Assembly: GCA_025359985.1 (NCBI GenBank)
Contig: JANYDB010000097.1
Location: forward strand, 1 to 59,900
Reading direction: 5' to 3'
Source: Burkholderiales bacterium
GTDB taxonomy: Bacteria > Pseudomonadota > Gammaproteobacteria > Burkholderiales > Usitatibacteraceae
Length of the DNA stretch: 59,900 nt
The notes under the pieces are model-generated. The model saw only the letters and a program-made list of their open reading frames with translations, did no database searches and had not been told where the DNA came from. The translations under genes and the position numbers were made by a program. Below are positions 8,721 to 18,288 of the stretch, in pieces (the first letter of the stretch is position 1; each line of letters begins with the position of its first letter).

Positions 8721-10067
8721 ATGATCCCGATTAGCAGAATTTCATTTAAGGAAGCGTTGCGCTTTTGGTTCAAGTTAGGCTTCGTCAGTTTCGGCGGACC
8801 CGCCGGACAAATTGCGATCATGCATCGCGAGCTGGTCGAAACGCATCGCTGGATTTCAGAGAAACGTTTTCTGCACGCGCTCAACTACTGCATGGTCCTG
8901 CCCGGCCCTGAAGCACAACAGCTCGCCACCTATATCGGCTGGCTCATGCACGGCACCAAAGGGGGCATCGCCGCGGGGGCATTATTTGTCCTGCCCTCGC
9001 TGTTTATTCTGATCGCGTTGTCGTGGATTTATTTGGCCTTTGGCAATGTGCCGTTGGTGGCAGGGCTGCTGTACGGGATAAAGCCCGCCGTCACGGCCAT
9101 CGTGCTGCATGCAGCGTGGCGAATTGGTGTACGCACTTTAAAAAATAGTTGGTTAATAGCCATATCAGTCGCGGCATTTACAGCCCTGTTTGCATTCAAT
9201 GTTTATTTTCCCATCATCATTTTGGCCGCGGCTTTACTCGGCGCAATCGGCGGCACGTTAGCACCTAATAAATTTTCAATCGGTGGCGCTCATTTGGCTG
9301 CAGATAACACCAGCAGTATTGATGCCATCATTGGCGATGACACCCCGACGCCACCGCATGCGCAATTCCGTTGGTCACGTTTTTGGCTTTATGTGGCGGT
9401 GGGCATGGCATTGTGGCTCACCGGTATGGCACTGTTGATCGCACACTCTGGATGGGACGGTACACTTGCCCAAATGGGCTGGTTTTTTACCAAGGCCGCC
9501 ATGCTAACTTTCGGTGGCGCCTACGCGGTGCTGCCTTATGTTTACCAGGGCGCGGTGGAAAGCTACCAATGGCTCACGCCGCAACAAATGATAGATGGTC
9601 TGGCGTTGGGTGAAACCACGCCGGGCCCGCTGATTATGGTGGTTGCATTCGTCGGCTTTGTCGGCGGCTGGACTAAACAAATTCTGGGGGCGGATTATTT
9701 ATTTCTGGCGGGCGTATTAGCCGCCGGTGTAGTCACATTTTTTACGTTCCTGCCCTCGTTTTTGTTTATTTTGATTGGTGGACCGTTAATCGAAACCACT
9801 CATGGCCAATTAAAATTCACCGCGCCATTAACCGCGATCACCGCCGCTGTTGTGGGTGTGATTGTTAATCTGGCGGTGTTTTTTGCGTGGCATGTGTGGT
9901 GGCCTAATAGCACCCGTCTCACACCGCTTAGCGGTGGCTTTGAATGGTTTGCGGCCGTGCTGACCGTCGCCGCTGCGATCGCGTTATTCCGATTTAAAAT
10001 CGGCGTGATGACCGTGATCGCAGGCTGTGGACTGGCCGGCATCCTGAAAGTATCTATTGGCTTTTAA
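8721..10067 (+). CDS. chrA: Chromate transporter ChrA
   Basis: Inner-membrane CHR-family transporter of 448 residues, long-chain type with two homologous halves. Each half shows the family's glycine-rich block: FGGPAGQIAIMHRE followed by LNYCMVLPGPEAQQ in the N-terminal half, and LTFGGAYAVLPYVYQ followed by LALGETTPGPLIM in the C-terminal half. A hydrophilic stretch near residues 190-215 separates them. ChrA exports chromate, probably driven by the proton-motive force. It follows the rhodanese-ChrB gene by 10 bases, supporting a two-gene chromate operon. Chromate enters cells through sulfate uptake, so selection by metal is plausible but not shown. Confidence 0.93.
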   Translation: MIPISRISFKEALRFWFKLGFVSFGGPAGQIAIMHRELVETHRWISEKRFLHALNYCMVLPGPEAQQLATYIGWLMHGTKGGIAAGALFVLPSLFILIALSWIYLAFGNVPLVAGLLYGIKPAVTAIVLHAAWRIGVRTLKNSWLIAISVAAFTALFAFNVYFPIIILAAALLGAIGGTLAPNKFSIGGAHLAADNTSSIDAIIGDDTPTPPHAQFRWSRFWLYVAVGMALWLTGMALLIAHSGWDGTLAQMGWFFTKAAMLTFGGAYAVLPYVYQGAVESYQWLTPQQMIDGLALGETTPGPLIMVVAFVGFVGGWTKQILGADYLFLAGVLAAGVVTFFTFLPSFLFILIGGPLIETTHGQLKFTAPLTAITAAVVGVIVNLAVFFAWHVWWPNSTRLTPLSGGFEWFAAVLTVAAAIALFRFKIGVMTVIAGCGLAGILKVSIGF

Positions 10068-10101
10068 TCCTGGCCGCCAGAAATTAGCAACGAGCAAACG
10101 C

Positions 10102-10569
10102 TTAAACTGCATGATAGTCGCCCGATTTGCCACCTGATTTTTGAAGCAAACGAATTGCTGAAATAGTCATGCCGCGATCCACTGCTTTCACCATATCGTA
10201 AATCGTCAATAGCCCTGCGCTTACGGCGGTTAGCGCTTCCATCTCAACCCCGGTGCGGCCAATGGTTTCGACGGTGACACGGCATTCAATTTCGCTATTA
10301 GCTTCACGCAATTGAAACTCTACCGCCACTTTATGGATGATGAGTGGATGCGCCAACGGAATAAGGTCAGGCGTACGCTTAGCACCCTGAATCGCGGCAA
10401 TCCGCGCAATCCCGAGCACATCACCTTTTTTAGCACCGCCGTTCTTGATCAGCTCGAAGGTGGCGGGTTGCATGGTGATAAGGCCAGCAGCGATTGCAAT
10501 CCGGTGTGTCTCCGCTTTGCTGCCCACATCAACCATGTGGGCTTGGCCGCTTTCATCAAAATGATTCAT
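10102..10569 (-). CDS. moaC: Cyclic pyranopterin monophosphate synthase MoaC
   Basis: Second enzyme of molybdenum cofactor synthesis, rearranging 3',8-cyclo-GTP to cyclic pyranopterin monophosphate. The 155-residue form starting at 10569 is preferred over an upstream start at 10644: it begins with [14 protein letters not shown] like the family, and AGGA lies 9 bases before it. The conserved core is present: [28 protein letters not shown], then [21 protein letters not shown] with the catalytic Lys and Asp. No other molybdopterin gene is in the window, so it is a stand-alone gene, convergent with chrA and divergent from the M48 protease gene. Confidence 0.94.
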   Translation of the reverse strand: MNHFDESGQAHMVDVGSKAETHRIAIAAGLITMQPATFELIKNGGAKKGDVLGIARIAAIQGAKRTPDLIPLAHPLIIHKVAVEFQLREANSEIECRVTVETIGRTGVEMEALTAVSAGLLTIYDMVKAVDRGMTISAIRLLQKSGGKSGDYHAV

Positions 10570-10750
10570 TGTGGCAAGTCCTATATTTTCAAGTATCGTG
10601 ACATAAGATTGTAGGCGCCTTGCATTATCTGTCGATTGGTACAATCTGATGCAGCCTATGTTATTTATGGGGAACTGATTGCACCTGACAATATCTAAAC
10701 ATTGATTATCTTGTTACTGATTTCTTACCGCATTCATTTTTATTATCTAA

Positions 10751-12430
10751 ATGCCTTTCTGCTCCCGCCCCCGCCCCCGCTTTAACCCCAACGTTAACTT
10801 TATGCTTGGCGCACATCGTTCATACGGTGGTAGCGCCCCAAAATTGTCATCCCGAATCAAAACTCTACTCACACAATCCTTTGTCAGCGTAATGCTGGCA
10901 ACTTTTACACTACAAGGCGGTGCGGAGGGCTTGCCTGAGCTGGGCGATTCATCGGATGCCGTGGTTACGGCGCCTCAGGAGCGTGCCATTGGCAAGCGTA
11001 TTATGATCGAGATTCGCGGCGATAACGCCTTCATTGATGACCCAGAATTAGTGGATTACATTAATTCAGTGGGCAATAAATTAGTGGCCGCAAGCCCAGG
11101 CGCAACCAACGATAACCGCCGCGATTTCGAATTTTTTATATTAAACGACGATTCCATCAACGCGTTTGCGTTACTGGGTGGATTTATTGGCATTCATTCC
11201 GGGCTGATTTTAACTACCACCAATGAATCGGAATTGACCAGCGTAGTCGGTCATGAGATCGCGCATGTATTGCAACGCCATCAATCACGCGGTGCAGATG
11301 AGCAGCGCAAGAATGCACCCATGTCACTGTTGGGCTTAGCTGCAGCCATACTGGCGTCGCGTTCCAACAGCCCCTCCTCAGGCCAGGCCGTTGAGGCCGC
11401 GCTGATAACCTCGCAAGCGCTGGCTTATCAGAACCAGTTAAATTACACCCGTGATTTTGAACGTGAAGCGGATCGTTTGGGCCTGCAGGTGATGCAGCGC
11501 GCAGGCTTTGATCCCAGCGGCATGCCCAGCTTTTTTGAGCGCATGCTGAGGGCCAATCGGCACAATGATGGCAAAGCACCTGGTTACTTGCGCACCCATC
11601 CGCTCACGACTGAACGCATCGCCGATATGCAGGACCGCGTGCAACAAATGGGCGTCGACGGCAAGCGCTCTGTACCCGATTCGATCGAATATCGATTGGC
11701 GGTCGCCAAACTGCGGGCGATGAGCTTGGGCAGCAATGAAGCCGTCGGTTTTTTTCGCAACGCGATTGCCGAGCGCACCATATTGCGTAATCGTGCCGAC
11801 GTCTACGGATTGGCGCTGGCGCTCTACCGGGCACGAGACTTTATAGGTGCTGAACGAGAGTTAAACACGCTTCGCACTTCGGGGATTAACACAGCGCTTA
11901 GTTCGGCTGGTCTCAAGCATGCATGGGTTGAAAACCTTGCTGCGCAAGTACAAACTGGGCAGCGCAAATGGGATAACGCATTGGCAATTTATAAAACCGC
12001 GATGCGTGCTTTTCCGTCGCAGCGCGCCTTGATTCATGGCTATATCGACACACTGTATGAATCTGGCAAAATCGATGCTGCGCTGGACGCGGCTAATGAA
12101 GAGCTGAAAACCACCCAGGATGATCCGAAGCTGTACGAATTGGCCGCCAAAATCTACGAGCGTAAGGGCAAAAAACTGGCGCAGCATCGGGCGATTGGCG
12201 AGGCTTATTTCCGGCGTGATAACTTGCAGGGTGCGATTGAGCAATACACTATGGCGGTTAAAGCCCGTGACGGTGATTTTTATGATTCATCCAGTGCGGA
12301 ATCGCGCTTACGTGAATTAAAATCGCTTTATAAAAATCGTCCGCTACTGCCCGGCGAAAAACGCGATAAAAACGACAAGGATGACCGCGATGAAAAGCCT
12401 GGCCTGCGTATCTCAGCAGCAAAATTATAA
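10751..12430 (+). CDS. M48 family zinc metalloprotease with TPR repeats, BepA-like
   Basis: 559 residues as read from 10751. The zinc motif HEIAH is at residues 168-172 and the third ligand lies in FEREADRLGLQVM. The C-terminal third contains helical repeats of TPR type. This is the layout of BepA/YfgC, a periplasmic protease and chaperone that aids outer-membrane protein and LptD assembly. The first 17 residues (Arg-Pro-rich, from GC-rich CCGCCC repeats) look untranslated; starting at Met18 (10802) leaves a better signal peptide with hydrophobic core near SFVSVMLATFTLQGG. The 3' end overlaps the SoxA-like gene by about 40-50 bases, and the last 25 residues are unusually rich in Asp and Lys. 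Confidence 0.88.
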   Translation: MPFCSRPRPRFNPNVNFMLGAHRSYGGSAPKLSSRIKTLLTQSFVSVMLATFTLQGGAEGLPELGDSSDAVVTAPQERAIGKRIMIEIRGDNAFIDDPELVDYINSVGNKLVAASPGATNDNRRDFEFFILNDDSINAFALLGGFIGIHSGLILTTTNESELTSVVGHEIAHVLQRHQSRGADEQRKNAPMSLLGLAAAILASRSNSPSSGQAVEAALITSQALAYQNQLNYTRDFEREADRLGLQVMQRAGFDPSGMPSFFERMLRANRHNDGKAPGYLRTHPLTTERIADMQDRVQQMGVDGKRSVPDSIEYRLAVAKLRAMSLGSNEAVGFFRNAIAERTILRNRADVYGLALALYRARDFIGAERELNTLRTSGINTALSSAGLKHAWVENLAAQVQTGQRKWDNALAIYKTAMRAFPSQRALIHGYIDTLYESGKIDAALDAANEELKTTQDDPKLYELAAKIYERKGKKLAQHRAIGEAYFRRDNLQGAIEQYTMAVKARDGDFYDSSSAESRLRELKSLYKNRPLLPGEKRDKNDKDDRDEKPGLRISAAKL

Positions 12431-13358
12431 TGGGCTGCCGGTGGCTTGGCTAAAGTTTATCCACAGCCACGGATTTGTAATCTGCAAAACCACCAGCGCA
12501 ATATTAATCAGCGCAGCGTTTAGCCTCACCGCTGCTGCTCAAGCTGTTGCCCTGGGTGCTACTCAACCAACCTCTGCACCCAAACCCACTTCAACGCCTG
12601 AGCAAGAACGGCTACATTTAATTCAGGTGCTGCAAAAACGTTTGCCCGGCACCAACCCTGCAGATTGGGTGATTGGCGGGGCGGCCTATGAGCCAGGGGC
12701 ACAAGCTATTCCGCTCTCGGCTGAAAACGCCACCAACTCAGCCGATATTTTGGCAATTGGAAAAAAACTATGGGAGCGTAAATTTTCAGACGGGAAATCG
12801 CTTGCGAATTGTTTTCCGAATGGTGGCAAGCGGGTCGCCGCTTCCTATCCGCAATTTGACATGGCCACCAAACAAGTCGTGACCTTCGAGCTAGCCATTA
12901 ATCGCTGCCGGCAGCTGCATGGTGAGGCAGCGATTGATTACGCCAATGCCGCGGTGATCGGGCCGTTGTCGGCTTATGGCAAAAGCCTGGCTGCCGACCA
13001 GCGGCTGACGGTACGCGTTGCGGGCCAACCTGCGCGTGATCGCTTCGATGCAGGCCGATACTGGTTCCAGCAGCGTGTGGGCCAACAGAACTTTGCATGC
13101 GCCTCATGCCATGTACTCAAAGCCGGTGAGCAGTATGCCAATGCCGGGCTGGCACCTGCAGTAGGCCAGGCAGTAACATGGCCGCGTATTCAGCCAGGCG
13201 GCAGTATTCGCACCCTGCAGGCGCAGTTTCAGCGCTGCATGCAGCGCAGCGGCGCAGAGCCCTTTGCGGTGGGCTCTGACGAATTTAATAATCTTGAATA
13301 CTATTTAGCGTATATGTCGAATGGTTTACCATTGCGCCCACTGGCAACAGCACGGTAG
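12390..13358 (+). CDS. soxA: SoxA-like c-type cytochrome, single haem motif
   Basis: SoxA with SoxX forms the c-type cytochrome that covalently attaches sulfur substrates to SoxYZ in thiosulfate oxidation. Counting from an upstream ATG at 12381, the C-terminal domain has the haem motif CASCH at 240-244 and, after it, FQRCMQRSGAEPF, whose Cys286 matches the unusual Cys axial ligand of SoxA. The N-terminal half keeps the SoxA block GKSLANCFPNGG but has no CXXCH, so only one haem is predicted. The start at 12390 is chosen because AAGGA lies 8 bases upstream. The signal peptide is atypically long, its core near TSAILISAAFSLTAAAQA. No soxX, soxYZ or soxB is in the window, so the gene is isolated here. 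Confidence 0.82.
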   Translation: MKSLACVSQQQNYNGLPVAWLKFIHSHGFVICKTTSAILISAAFSLTAAAQAVALGATQPTSAPKPTSTPEQERLHLIQVLQKRLPGTNPADWVIGGAAYEPGAQAIPLSAENATNSADILAIGKKLWERKFSDGKSLANCFPNGGKRVAASYPQFDMATKQVVTFELAINRCRQLHGEAAIDYANAAVIGPLSAYGKSLAADQRLTVRVAGQPARDRFDAGRYWFQQRVGQQNFACASCHVLKAGEQYANAGLAPAVGQAVTWPRIQPGGSIRTLQAQFQRCMQRSGAEPFAVGSDEFNNLEYYLAYMSNGLPLRPLATAR

Positions 13359-13466
13359 TGCCGTTTAAGCGGGAAAATTTTAATATCGTGCACAACCACA
13401 TTTACCGATTATCCATAGCCATAACTTTAACCACTCCAGCGGCTACTGCACTCATCACCACACTAA

Positions 13467-13490
13467 CCACTACAACAGCCACTACAACCA
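13467..13490 (+). repeat. C/A-rich 12-base direct repeat in the macA leader
   Basis: CCACTACAAC occurs at 13467-13476 and 13479-13488, a 12-base period, within a nearly G-free stretch from about 13452 to 13506 that runs up to the macA ATG. The transcript here should be unstructured, and no Shine-Dalgarno sequence is visible, so the leader itself may help ribosome loading. Confidence 0.6.
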
Positions 13491-13506
13491 CTCATACATT
13501 ATAAAA

Positions 13507-14823
13507 ATGAATTCGCCCATCGCATTTTCTCGATCCATTTTTCGTTTTTTTTTCCGCGCCAAAATTCTCATCCCGCTGATCTTGCTGGCGATCATCATTG
13601 GCACGATCATGTTTTTTCAAAAAAAATCCGAAGAGTCCAAAGCTGATCGCTACCGTACTGTGAGCGTAGATAAAGGCGCCATCATTCAGCGCATTACCGC
13701 CAACGGTACTTTGAATCCCGTCACCGTGGTCAACGTCGGCACGCAGGTATCTGCCACCGTGACCAAAATTTATACCGATTTTAATCAACCCGTAAAAGCG
13801 GGACAAATCCTGCTGGAATTGGATCCTGCTCTGATAAAAGCATCTTTGGCCCAGATAGAAGCAACCATGCGCTCGGCTGAAGCCACCATGCGCCTTGCCG
13901 AATCAACGCTTAAACGCAATCAGGAATTAGTGGCAAAAGGCTTTATTACATCAGCCACACTCGATCAGAACGTGAAAGAGCTGGATGTAGCCAAAGCACA
14001 AGTTGCGCAAGTGAAATCGCAACTGGATCGCGAAAAAATTAATCTGGATTACACCATCATCCGTTCGCCGATCAATGGCATTGTGATCGACCGTAAAATC
14101 GATGTGGGCCAAACCGTTGCAGCTAGCTTTAATACCCCAACACTGTTTCAAATTGCGCAAAGCTTGGAGGCCATGCAAATTGATACCTCGGTAGCCGAGG
14201 CAGACGTGGGCAGTGTTAAACAGGGCATGCCCGTAAAATTCACCGTGGATGCCTACCCCGAGCGTGATTTCAAAGGCTCAATTCGTCTGGTGCGCCTCAA
14301 TCCATCGATCAGCCAAAACGTGGTGACTTACAACGTGGTGGTTGATGTGACGAATGAAAATTCAGAGTTAAAACCTGGTATGACCGCACAGGTGAGCTTT
14401 GTAGCGGCCCAGCGCGATGATGTGATCCGCATCCCCAATGCGGCACTTAGATTCAAGCCGGTCAAAGATGATAAAGAAGAGAAGAAAAAAGACGAAAAGA
14501 AAAAGCCTGCCGGTAGCGACAGTAAGGGCGCGGACAATAAAGGCAGCGTCAATAAAGGCAACGTGAGTACGTCTGCACCCAGCGCAACCCTTTCCGTCAA
14601 GCCCGACACTGAAAAATCCGACACCGCCAAAACCGAAGCCGGTGTGGGTGGACGGCGCAGCATCGGCACGGTTTATAAAGTAAACGACAAAAACGAACTC
14701 GTGTCGGTACAGGTTCGCACCGGCGTTGCCAGCAATCAGCACACCGAGCTGATTTCAGGTGATATCAAGTCAGGCGACGAACTCGTAATCCGCGACTTGC
14801 TCGACAAGAACGCTAAGAAATAA
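13507..14823 (+). CDS. macA: MacA-like periplasmic adaptor of an ABC efflux pump
   Basis: 438-residue membrane-fusion protein. One N-terminal membrane segment (ILIPLILLAIIIGTIMFF) anchors it; then come a biotinyl-lipoyl half-motif, a coiled-coil hairpin (QIEATMRSAEATMRLAESTL to VKSQLDREKINLDY), the second lipoyl half (RSPINGIVIDRKIDVGQTV) and a beta-barrel. The adaptor would join an inner-membrane ABC pump to a TolC-like outer-membrane channel. Between about residues 318 and 380 there is a charged Lys/Asp/Ser-rich low-complexity insert not usual in MacA. It is followed by the ATPase gene 13 bases later, forming a three-gene exporter with the permease. Confidence 0.9.
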   Translation: MNSPIAFSRSIFRFFFRAKILIPLILLAIIIGTIMFFQKKSEESKADRYRTVSVDKGAIIQRITANGTLNPVTVVNVGTQVSATVTKIYTDFNQPVKAGQILLELDPALIKASLAQIEATMRSAEATMRLAESTLKRNQELVAKGFITSATLDQNVKELDVAKAQVAQVKSQLDREKINLDYTIIRSPINGIVIDRKIDVGQTVAASFNTPTLFQIAQSLEAMQIDTSVAEADVGSVKQGMPVKFTVDAYPERDFKGSIRLVRLNPSISQNVVTYNVVVDVTNENSELKPGMTAQVSFVAAQRDDVIRIPNAALRFKPVKDDKEEKKKDEKKKPAGSDSKGADNKGSVNKGNVSTSAPSATLSVKPDTEKSDTAKTEAGVGGRRSIGTVYKVNDKNELVSVQVRTGVASNQHTELISGDIKSGDELVIRDLLDKNAKK

Positions 14824-14836
14824 GCGCTCGCCCAAC

Positions 14837-15607
14837 ATGAACGCCGTTAGTTTATCTCATCCACTTTCGCCATCAAATTCGCCTTCGCTATCAAAATCGA
14901 TGACTGGCCAAACCTTGATGACGCTGACCGATATTAAAAAAAGCTACTTTAATGCGGAGATTGAAACCCCGGTGCTGCACGGTATTAACGTCACGATCAA
15001 CCGGGGTGAATTCGTTGCCATCATGGGGCAATCCGGCTCAGGCAAATCGACCCTGATGAATATTTTAGGGTGCCTCGATACGCCTACCTCGGGCAGCTTT
15101 GTATTGAACGGCAAAGAAGTCGGCACCTTAAACGATAACGAGCTCGCGCAAATTCGCAATGAAACGATCGGCTTTGTGTTTCAGGGATTCAATCTGCTAA
15201 AGCGCATGCCGCTAGTGGATAACGTCGCCCTGCCTCTGCTTTATGCTGGCGTGTCGATGGCTGAAGCGCGCAAACGCGCCACCGAGAAACTCACGCAAAC
15301 CGGTCTGGGTGCTTTTACTAAACGCTTGCCCAATCAAATTTCAGGCGGGCAACAACAACGGGTCGCGATCTCGCGTGCGTTGGTGTGCGAACCAGCGCTG
15401 ATCCTGGCAGACGAGCCCACCGGCAATTTGGACACTACCACCAGTGTAGAAATCATGAATTTGTTTACACGTCTGAACGAAGAACAAGGCATGAGCATTC
15501 TAATTGTTACCCACGAACCGGATGTGGCCAAATATGCAAAGCGTCTGGTGCGTTTGAAGGACGGTTATGTGACCTATGATGGGCCCGTGGCAGACGCGCA
15601 TTTGTAA
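14837..15607 (+). CDS. MacB-type ABC transporter ATP-binding protein
   Basis: 256-residue ATPase of the LolD/MacB group. Walker A is GQSGSGKST, the ABC signature is SGGQQQR, Walker B is LILADEPTG, and the H-loop His follows in LIVTHEPD. The first 27 residues, Ser- and Pro-rich, are not conserved, and internal Mets at residues 22 and 28 are alternative starts. In Escherichia coli MacB the ATPase is fused to the permease; here it ends at 15607 and the permease starts 140 bases later. It lies 13 bases after macA. The substrate is unknown; MacAB relatives export macrolides, lipopeptides or other amphiphiles. Confidence 0.92.
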   Translation: MNAVSLSHPLSPSNSPSLSKSMTGQTLMTLTDIKKSYFNAEIETPVLHGINVTINRGEFVAIMGQSGSGKSTLMNILGCLDTPTSGSFVLNGKEVGTLNDNELAQIRNETIGFVFQGFNLLKRMPLVDNVALPLLYAGVSMAEARKRATEKLTQTGLGAFTKRLPNQISGGQQQRVAISRALVCEPALILADEPTGNLDTTTSVEIMNLFTRLNEEQGMSILIVTHEPDVAKYAKRLVRLKDGYVTYDGPVADAHL

Positions 15608-15747
15608 ACAGGCGGTTGAATATAGAAATGCAAATGCTAGCGCTGGCGAGGTGTTCGAAGCAAAAATAGCTGGTAACGGCCGTCCCTATTGGCTTCGCGC
15701 TTAACTGTCTTACCCATGAACATCGTTAATTAACTAAAGTAACCCGC

Positions 15748-16971
15748 ATGAATATCTTCCAAGTTTTTCTTGAAGCCTTCCGCGCCATGAGCATGAATCG
15801 CCTGCGTGCGGGGCTCACCATGCTCGGCATTATTATCGGTGTGGGTGCGGTGGTGCTGATGCTTGCGATTGGCGAATCGGTACGCGAAGATATCAATCGT
15901 CGCATCTCGGCGATGGGCTCCAATGTTATGGTTATTTTTCCCGGCTCATCGACGTCCAACGGCGTGCGCGCAGGCCGCGGAGTGGTGCAAACTCTAACTC
16001 TGCAAGATGCGCAGGCGATCGGTCAATTGCCCAGCTTCAGCGGCGTGGCAGCAATCGTGCAACAGCCTTTTCAAGTCGCAAGCGGCACCACCAACTGGAA
16101 CGCCAATGTATCTGGCGTGACGCCGGAATATTTTTCCATTAAAGACTGGAACACAGAGCTCGGCTCATTATTTGGCGAAGTTGAAATCCGCTCTGCTTCA
16201 CGTGTCGCCGTCATTGGTCGAACTGTTGCCAGCAATCTCTATGGCGAAGCGGACCCCATAGGCCAGACTATCCGGATTCGTAATCGTCCGTTTGAAGTGA
16301 TCGGCGTATTGGAAAACAAAGGCAGCGACTTAGGCGGCGGCGATCAGGATGACGCCGTTTTTGTGCCGCTAACCACCGCACGCCAGCAACTCATCCGCTG
16401 GGGGCAACCCGGCAGCATTCACTATGCGTTGGCCCAAGCCGCGAGCGCGAGCCAGGTACAAGATGCGATTTACGACGCATCACAGCTCCTGCGTACCCGC
16501 CATCGCGTACGTGACGACCAGGAAGATGATTTCACCATCCGTGATCTGGCATCCATTGCTGAAGCCGCCCAAGGCATCGCCACGGCGCTCACGCTGCTGC
16601 TGGGCGCCATTGGCTCTATCTCATTATTGGTCGGCGGCATTGGCATCATGAACATCATGCTGGTGTCCGTTACCGAACGCACTCGTGAAATCGGCATCCG
16701 CATGGCATTGGGTGCCAAGCGGCGCGATGTGTTGCTGCAATTTTTAACCGAAGCCGTCGTGATCTGTGTTTGCGGCGGCGCACTCGGCGTTTTGTTCGCT
16801 TACCTGGGCAGCTTAGCCATCACAAAATTATCGCCGATGGAAGTCGGTATTTCCATGACGGGTATCGTCATCGCATTCAGCTTCTCAGCACTGATCGGAA
16901 TATTTTTTGGACTCTACCCAGCCAAGCGCGCCGCAGCGTTAAAGCCAGTCGAGGCGCTGCGGTATGAGTAA
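15748..16971 (+). CDS. MacB-type ABC transporter permease
   Basis: 407 residues: one N-terminal membrane segment (LTMLGIIIGVGAVVLMLAIG), a large periplasmic MacB_PCD domain of about 230 residues, and three C-terminal membrane segments of the FtsX type, including GGIGIMNIMLVSVTERTREIGIRMA and LGIYPA-like FGLYPAKRAAALKPVEALRYE at the end. This is the MacB permease without its ATPase domain. The 140-base gap after the ATPase gene carries no obvious terminator, so the three genes probably form one unit. No strong hairpin follows in the 273 bases to the convergent decarboxylase gene. Confidence 0.92.
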   Translation: MNIFQVFLEAFRAMSMNRLRAGLTMLGIIIGVGAVVLMLAIGESVREDINRRISAMGSNVMVIFPGSSTSNGVRAGRGVVQTLTLQDAQAIGQLPSFSGVAAIVQQPFQVASGTTNWNANVSGVTPEYFSIKDWNTELGSLFGEVEIRSASRVAVIGRTVASNLYGEADPIGQTIRIRNRPFEVIGVLENKGSDLGGGDQDDAVFVPLTTARQQLIRWGQPGSIHYALAQAASASQVQDAIYDASQLLRTRHRVRDDQEDDFTIRDLASIAEAAQGIATALTLLLGAIGSISLLVGGIGIMNIMLVSVTERTREIGIRMALGAKRRDVLLQFLTEAVVICVCGGALGVLFAYLGSLAITKLSPMEVGISMTGIVIAFSFSALIGIFFGLYPAKRAAALKPVEALRYE

Positions 16972-17244
16972 TTTAGTTTGCAAAAAATTCGCTAGTTAGT
17001 CTGTTTTAGCAGAATAAACGCTCTCGAAAACAAGACGCTATCGGCGAAGCATGTTGCCCACATACCGGATTAACCCAGCATTCAGGCGCACGTCCAGAGC
17101 CCAAGTTGATGGCGACAGAGCAATTTAAAAACCAATGCGACTTCACCCTTTTTAAAAAGAAGTGTTGAGAGGGATTTTAGGTGCTCAGACAAAGACAATG
17201 TTTGCATACACCGCTAATAATAATAAAACTGTTGCAACATCAAA

Positions 17245-18183
17245 CTAGCCCTGCACAACCGTCCTAAAATAAGCAATCGTCTCTTTCAAGCCATCCGCCA
17301 GCGATATCTTCGGCTCCCAGCTCAGCTCTTTTTTTGCCAGAGCAATATCCGGCTGACGCTGTTTTGGATCATCCTGCGGGAGCGGTTTAAATATCAACTT
17401 CGCACTTGAGCCGGTCAATCGCAACACATTTTCAGCCAGCTCCAGCATTGTCATTTCCACCGGATTACCGATATTCACCGGTCCGGTAAACCCATCGCGC
17501 GACGCCATCATGCGCATCATTGCTTCAACCAAATCATCAACATAACAAAAGCTGCGGGTCTGCTGGCCATCACCATAAATCGTAATATCCTGCCCTAACA
17601 GCGCCTGCACAATAAAATTACTCACCACGCGGCCATCATTAGGATGCATACGCGGACCGTAAGTATTAAAAATCCGCACCACTTTAATGTCCACCTGATG
17701 TTGCCGGTGGTAATCAAAAAAAAGCGTCTCCGCGCAACGCTTGCCTTCGTCGTAACAGCTACGGATGCCGATCGGATTCACCTTGCCCCAATAAGCTTCC
17801 GTCTGCGGATGCACCTCAGGATCACCATAAACTTCGGAAGTTGAGGACTGCAAAATACGCGCCTTAACGCGTTTCGCCAAGCCCAGCATATTGATCGCAC
17901 CATGCACACTCGTCTTGGTAGTCTGCACCGGATCAAACTGGTAATGCACCGGGCTGGCCGGACATGCCAGATTAAAAATCTGGTCAACTTCTGCGTACAG
18001 CGGAAACGTCACATCATGGCGCATCAATTCAAAATAGGGCTGGTTGAGTAGGTGCGCAATATTACGTTTGCTACCCGTAAAAAAATTATCAACGCACAAT
18101 AAATCCGCGCCGTCAGCAATCAAGCGATCACAAAGATGCGAGCCCAAAAAGCCTGCTCCGCCGGTGACTAAAACGCGGTTCAT
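17245..18183 (-). CDS. UDP-glucuronate decarboxylase-like extended SDR
   Basis: 312 residues. The Rossmann motif is [10 protein letters not shown] at the N-terminus. The active-site Tyr and Lys occur in [11 protein letters not shown], the wording typical of UDP-glucuronic acid decarboxylase (UXS), which makes UDP-xylose from UDP-glucuronate. Further UXS-like blocks are [27 protein letters not shown] and [22 protein letters not shown]-xylose would feed surface polysaccharide or glycan modification. No glycosyltransferase adjoins it here. A GAGG ribosome site precedes the ATG. dTDP-glucose dehydratase-like relatives cannot be fully excluded, but the motif set favours UXS. Confidence 0.88.
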   Translation of the reverse strand: MNRVLVTGGAGFLGSHLCDRLIADGADLLCVDNFFTGSKRNIAHLLNQPYFELMRHDVTFPLYAEVDQIFNLACPASPVHYQFDPVQTTKTSVHGAINMLGLAKRVKARILQSSTSEVYGDPEVHPQTEAYWGKVNPIGIRSCYDEGKRCAETLFFDYHRQHQVDIKVVRIFNTYGPRMHPNDGRVVSNFIVQALLGQDITIYGDGQQTRSFCYVDDLVEAMMRMMASRDGFTGPVNIGNPVEMTMLELAENVLRLTGSSAKLIFKPLPQDDPKQRQPDIALAKKELSWEPKISLADGLKETIAYFRTVVQG

Positions 18184-18288
18184 TGAATGCCTCGGTTCAT
18201 TTAGTGTCTTGATACGTAGTTTTTATCAATCATTATTTTACGGTATTGAAGGCAAGAAAATGTCCGATTGAATTTCCTGCTCATGAAA

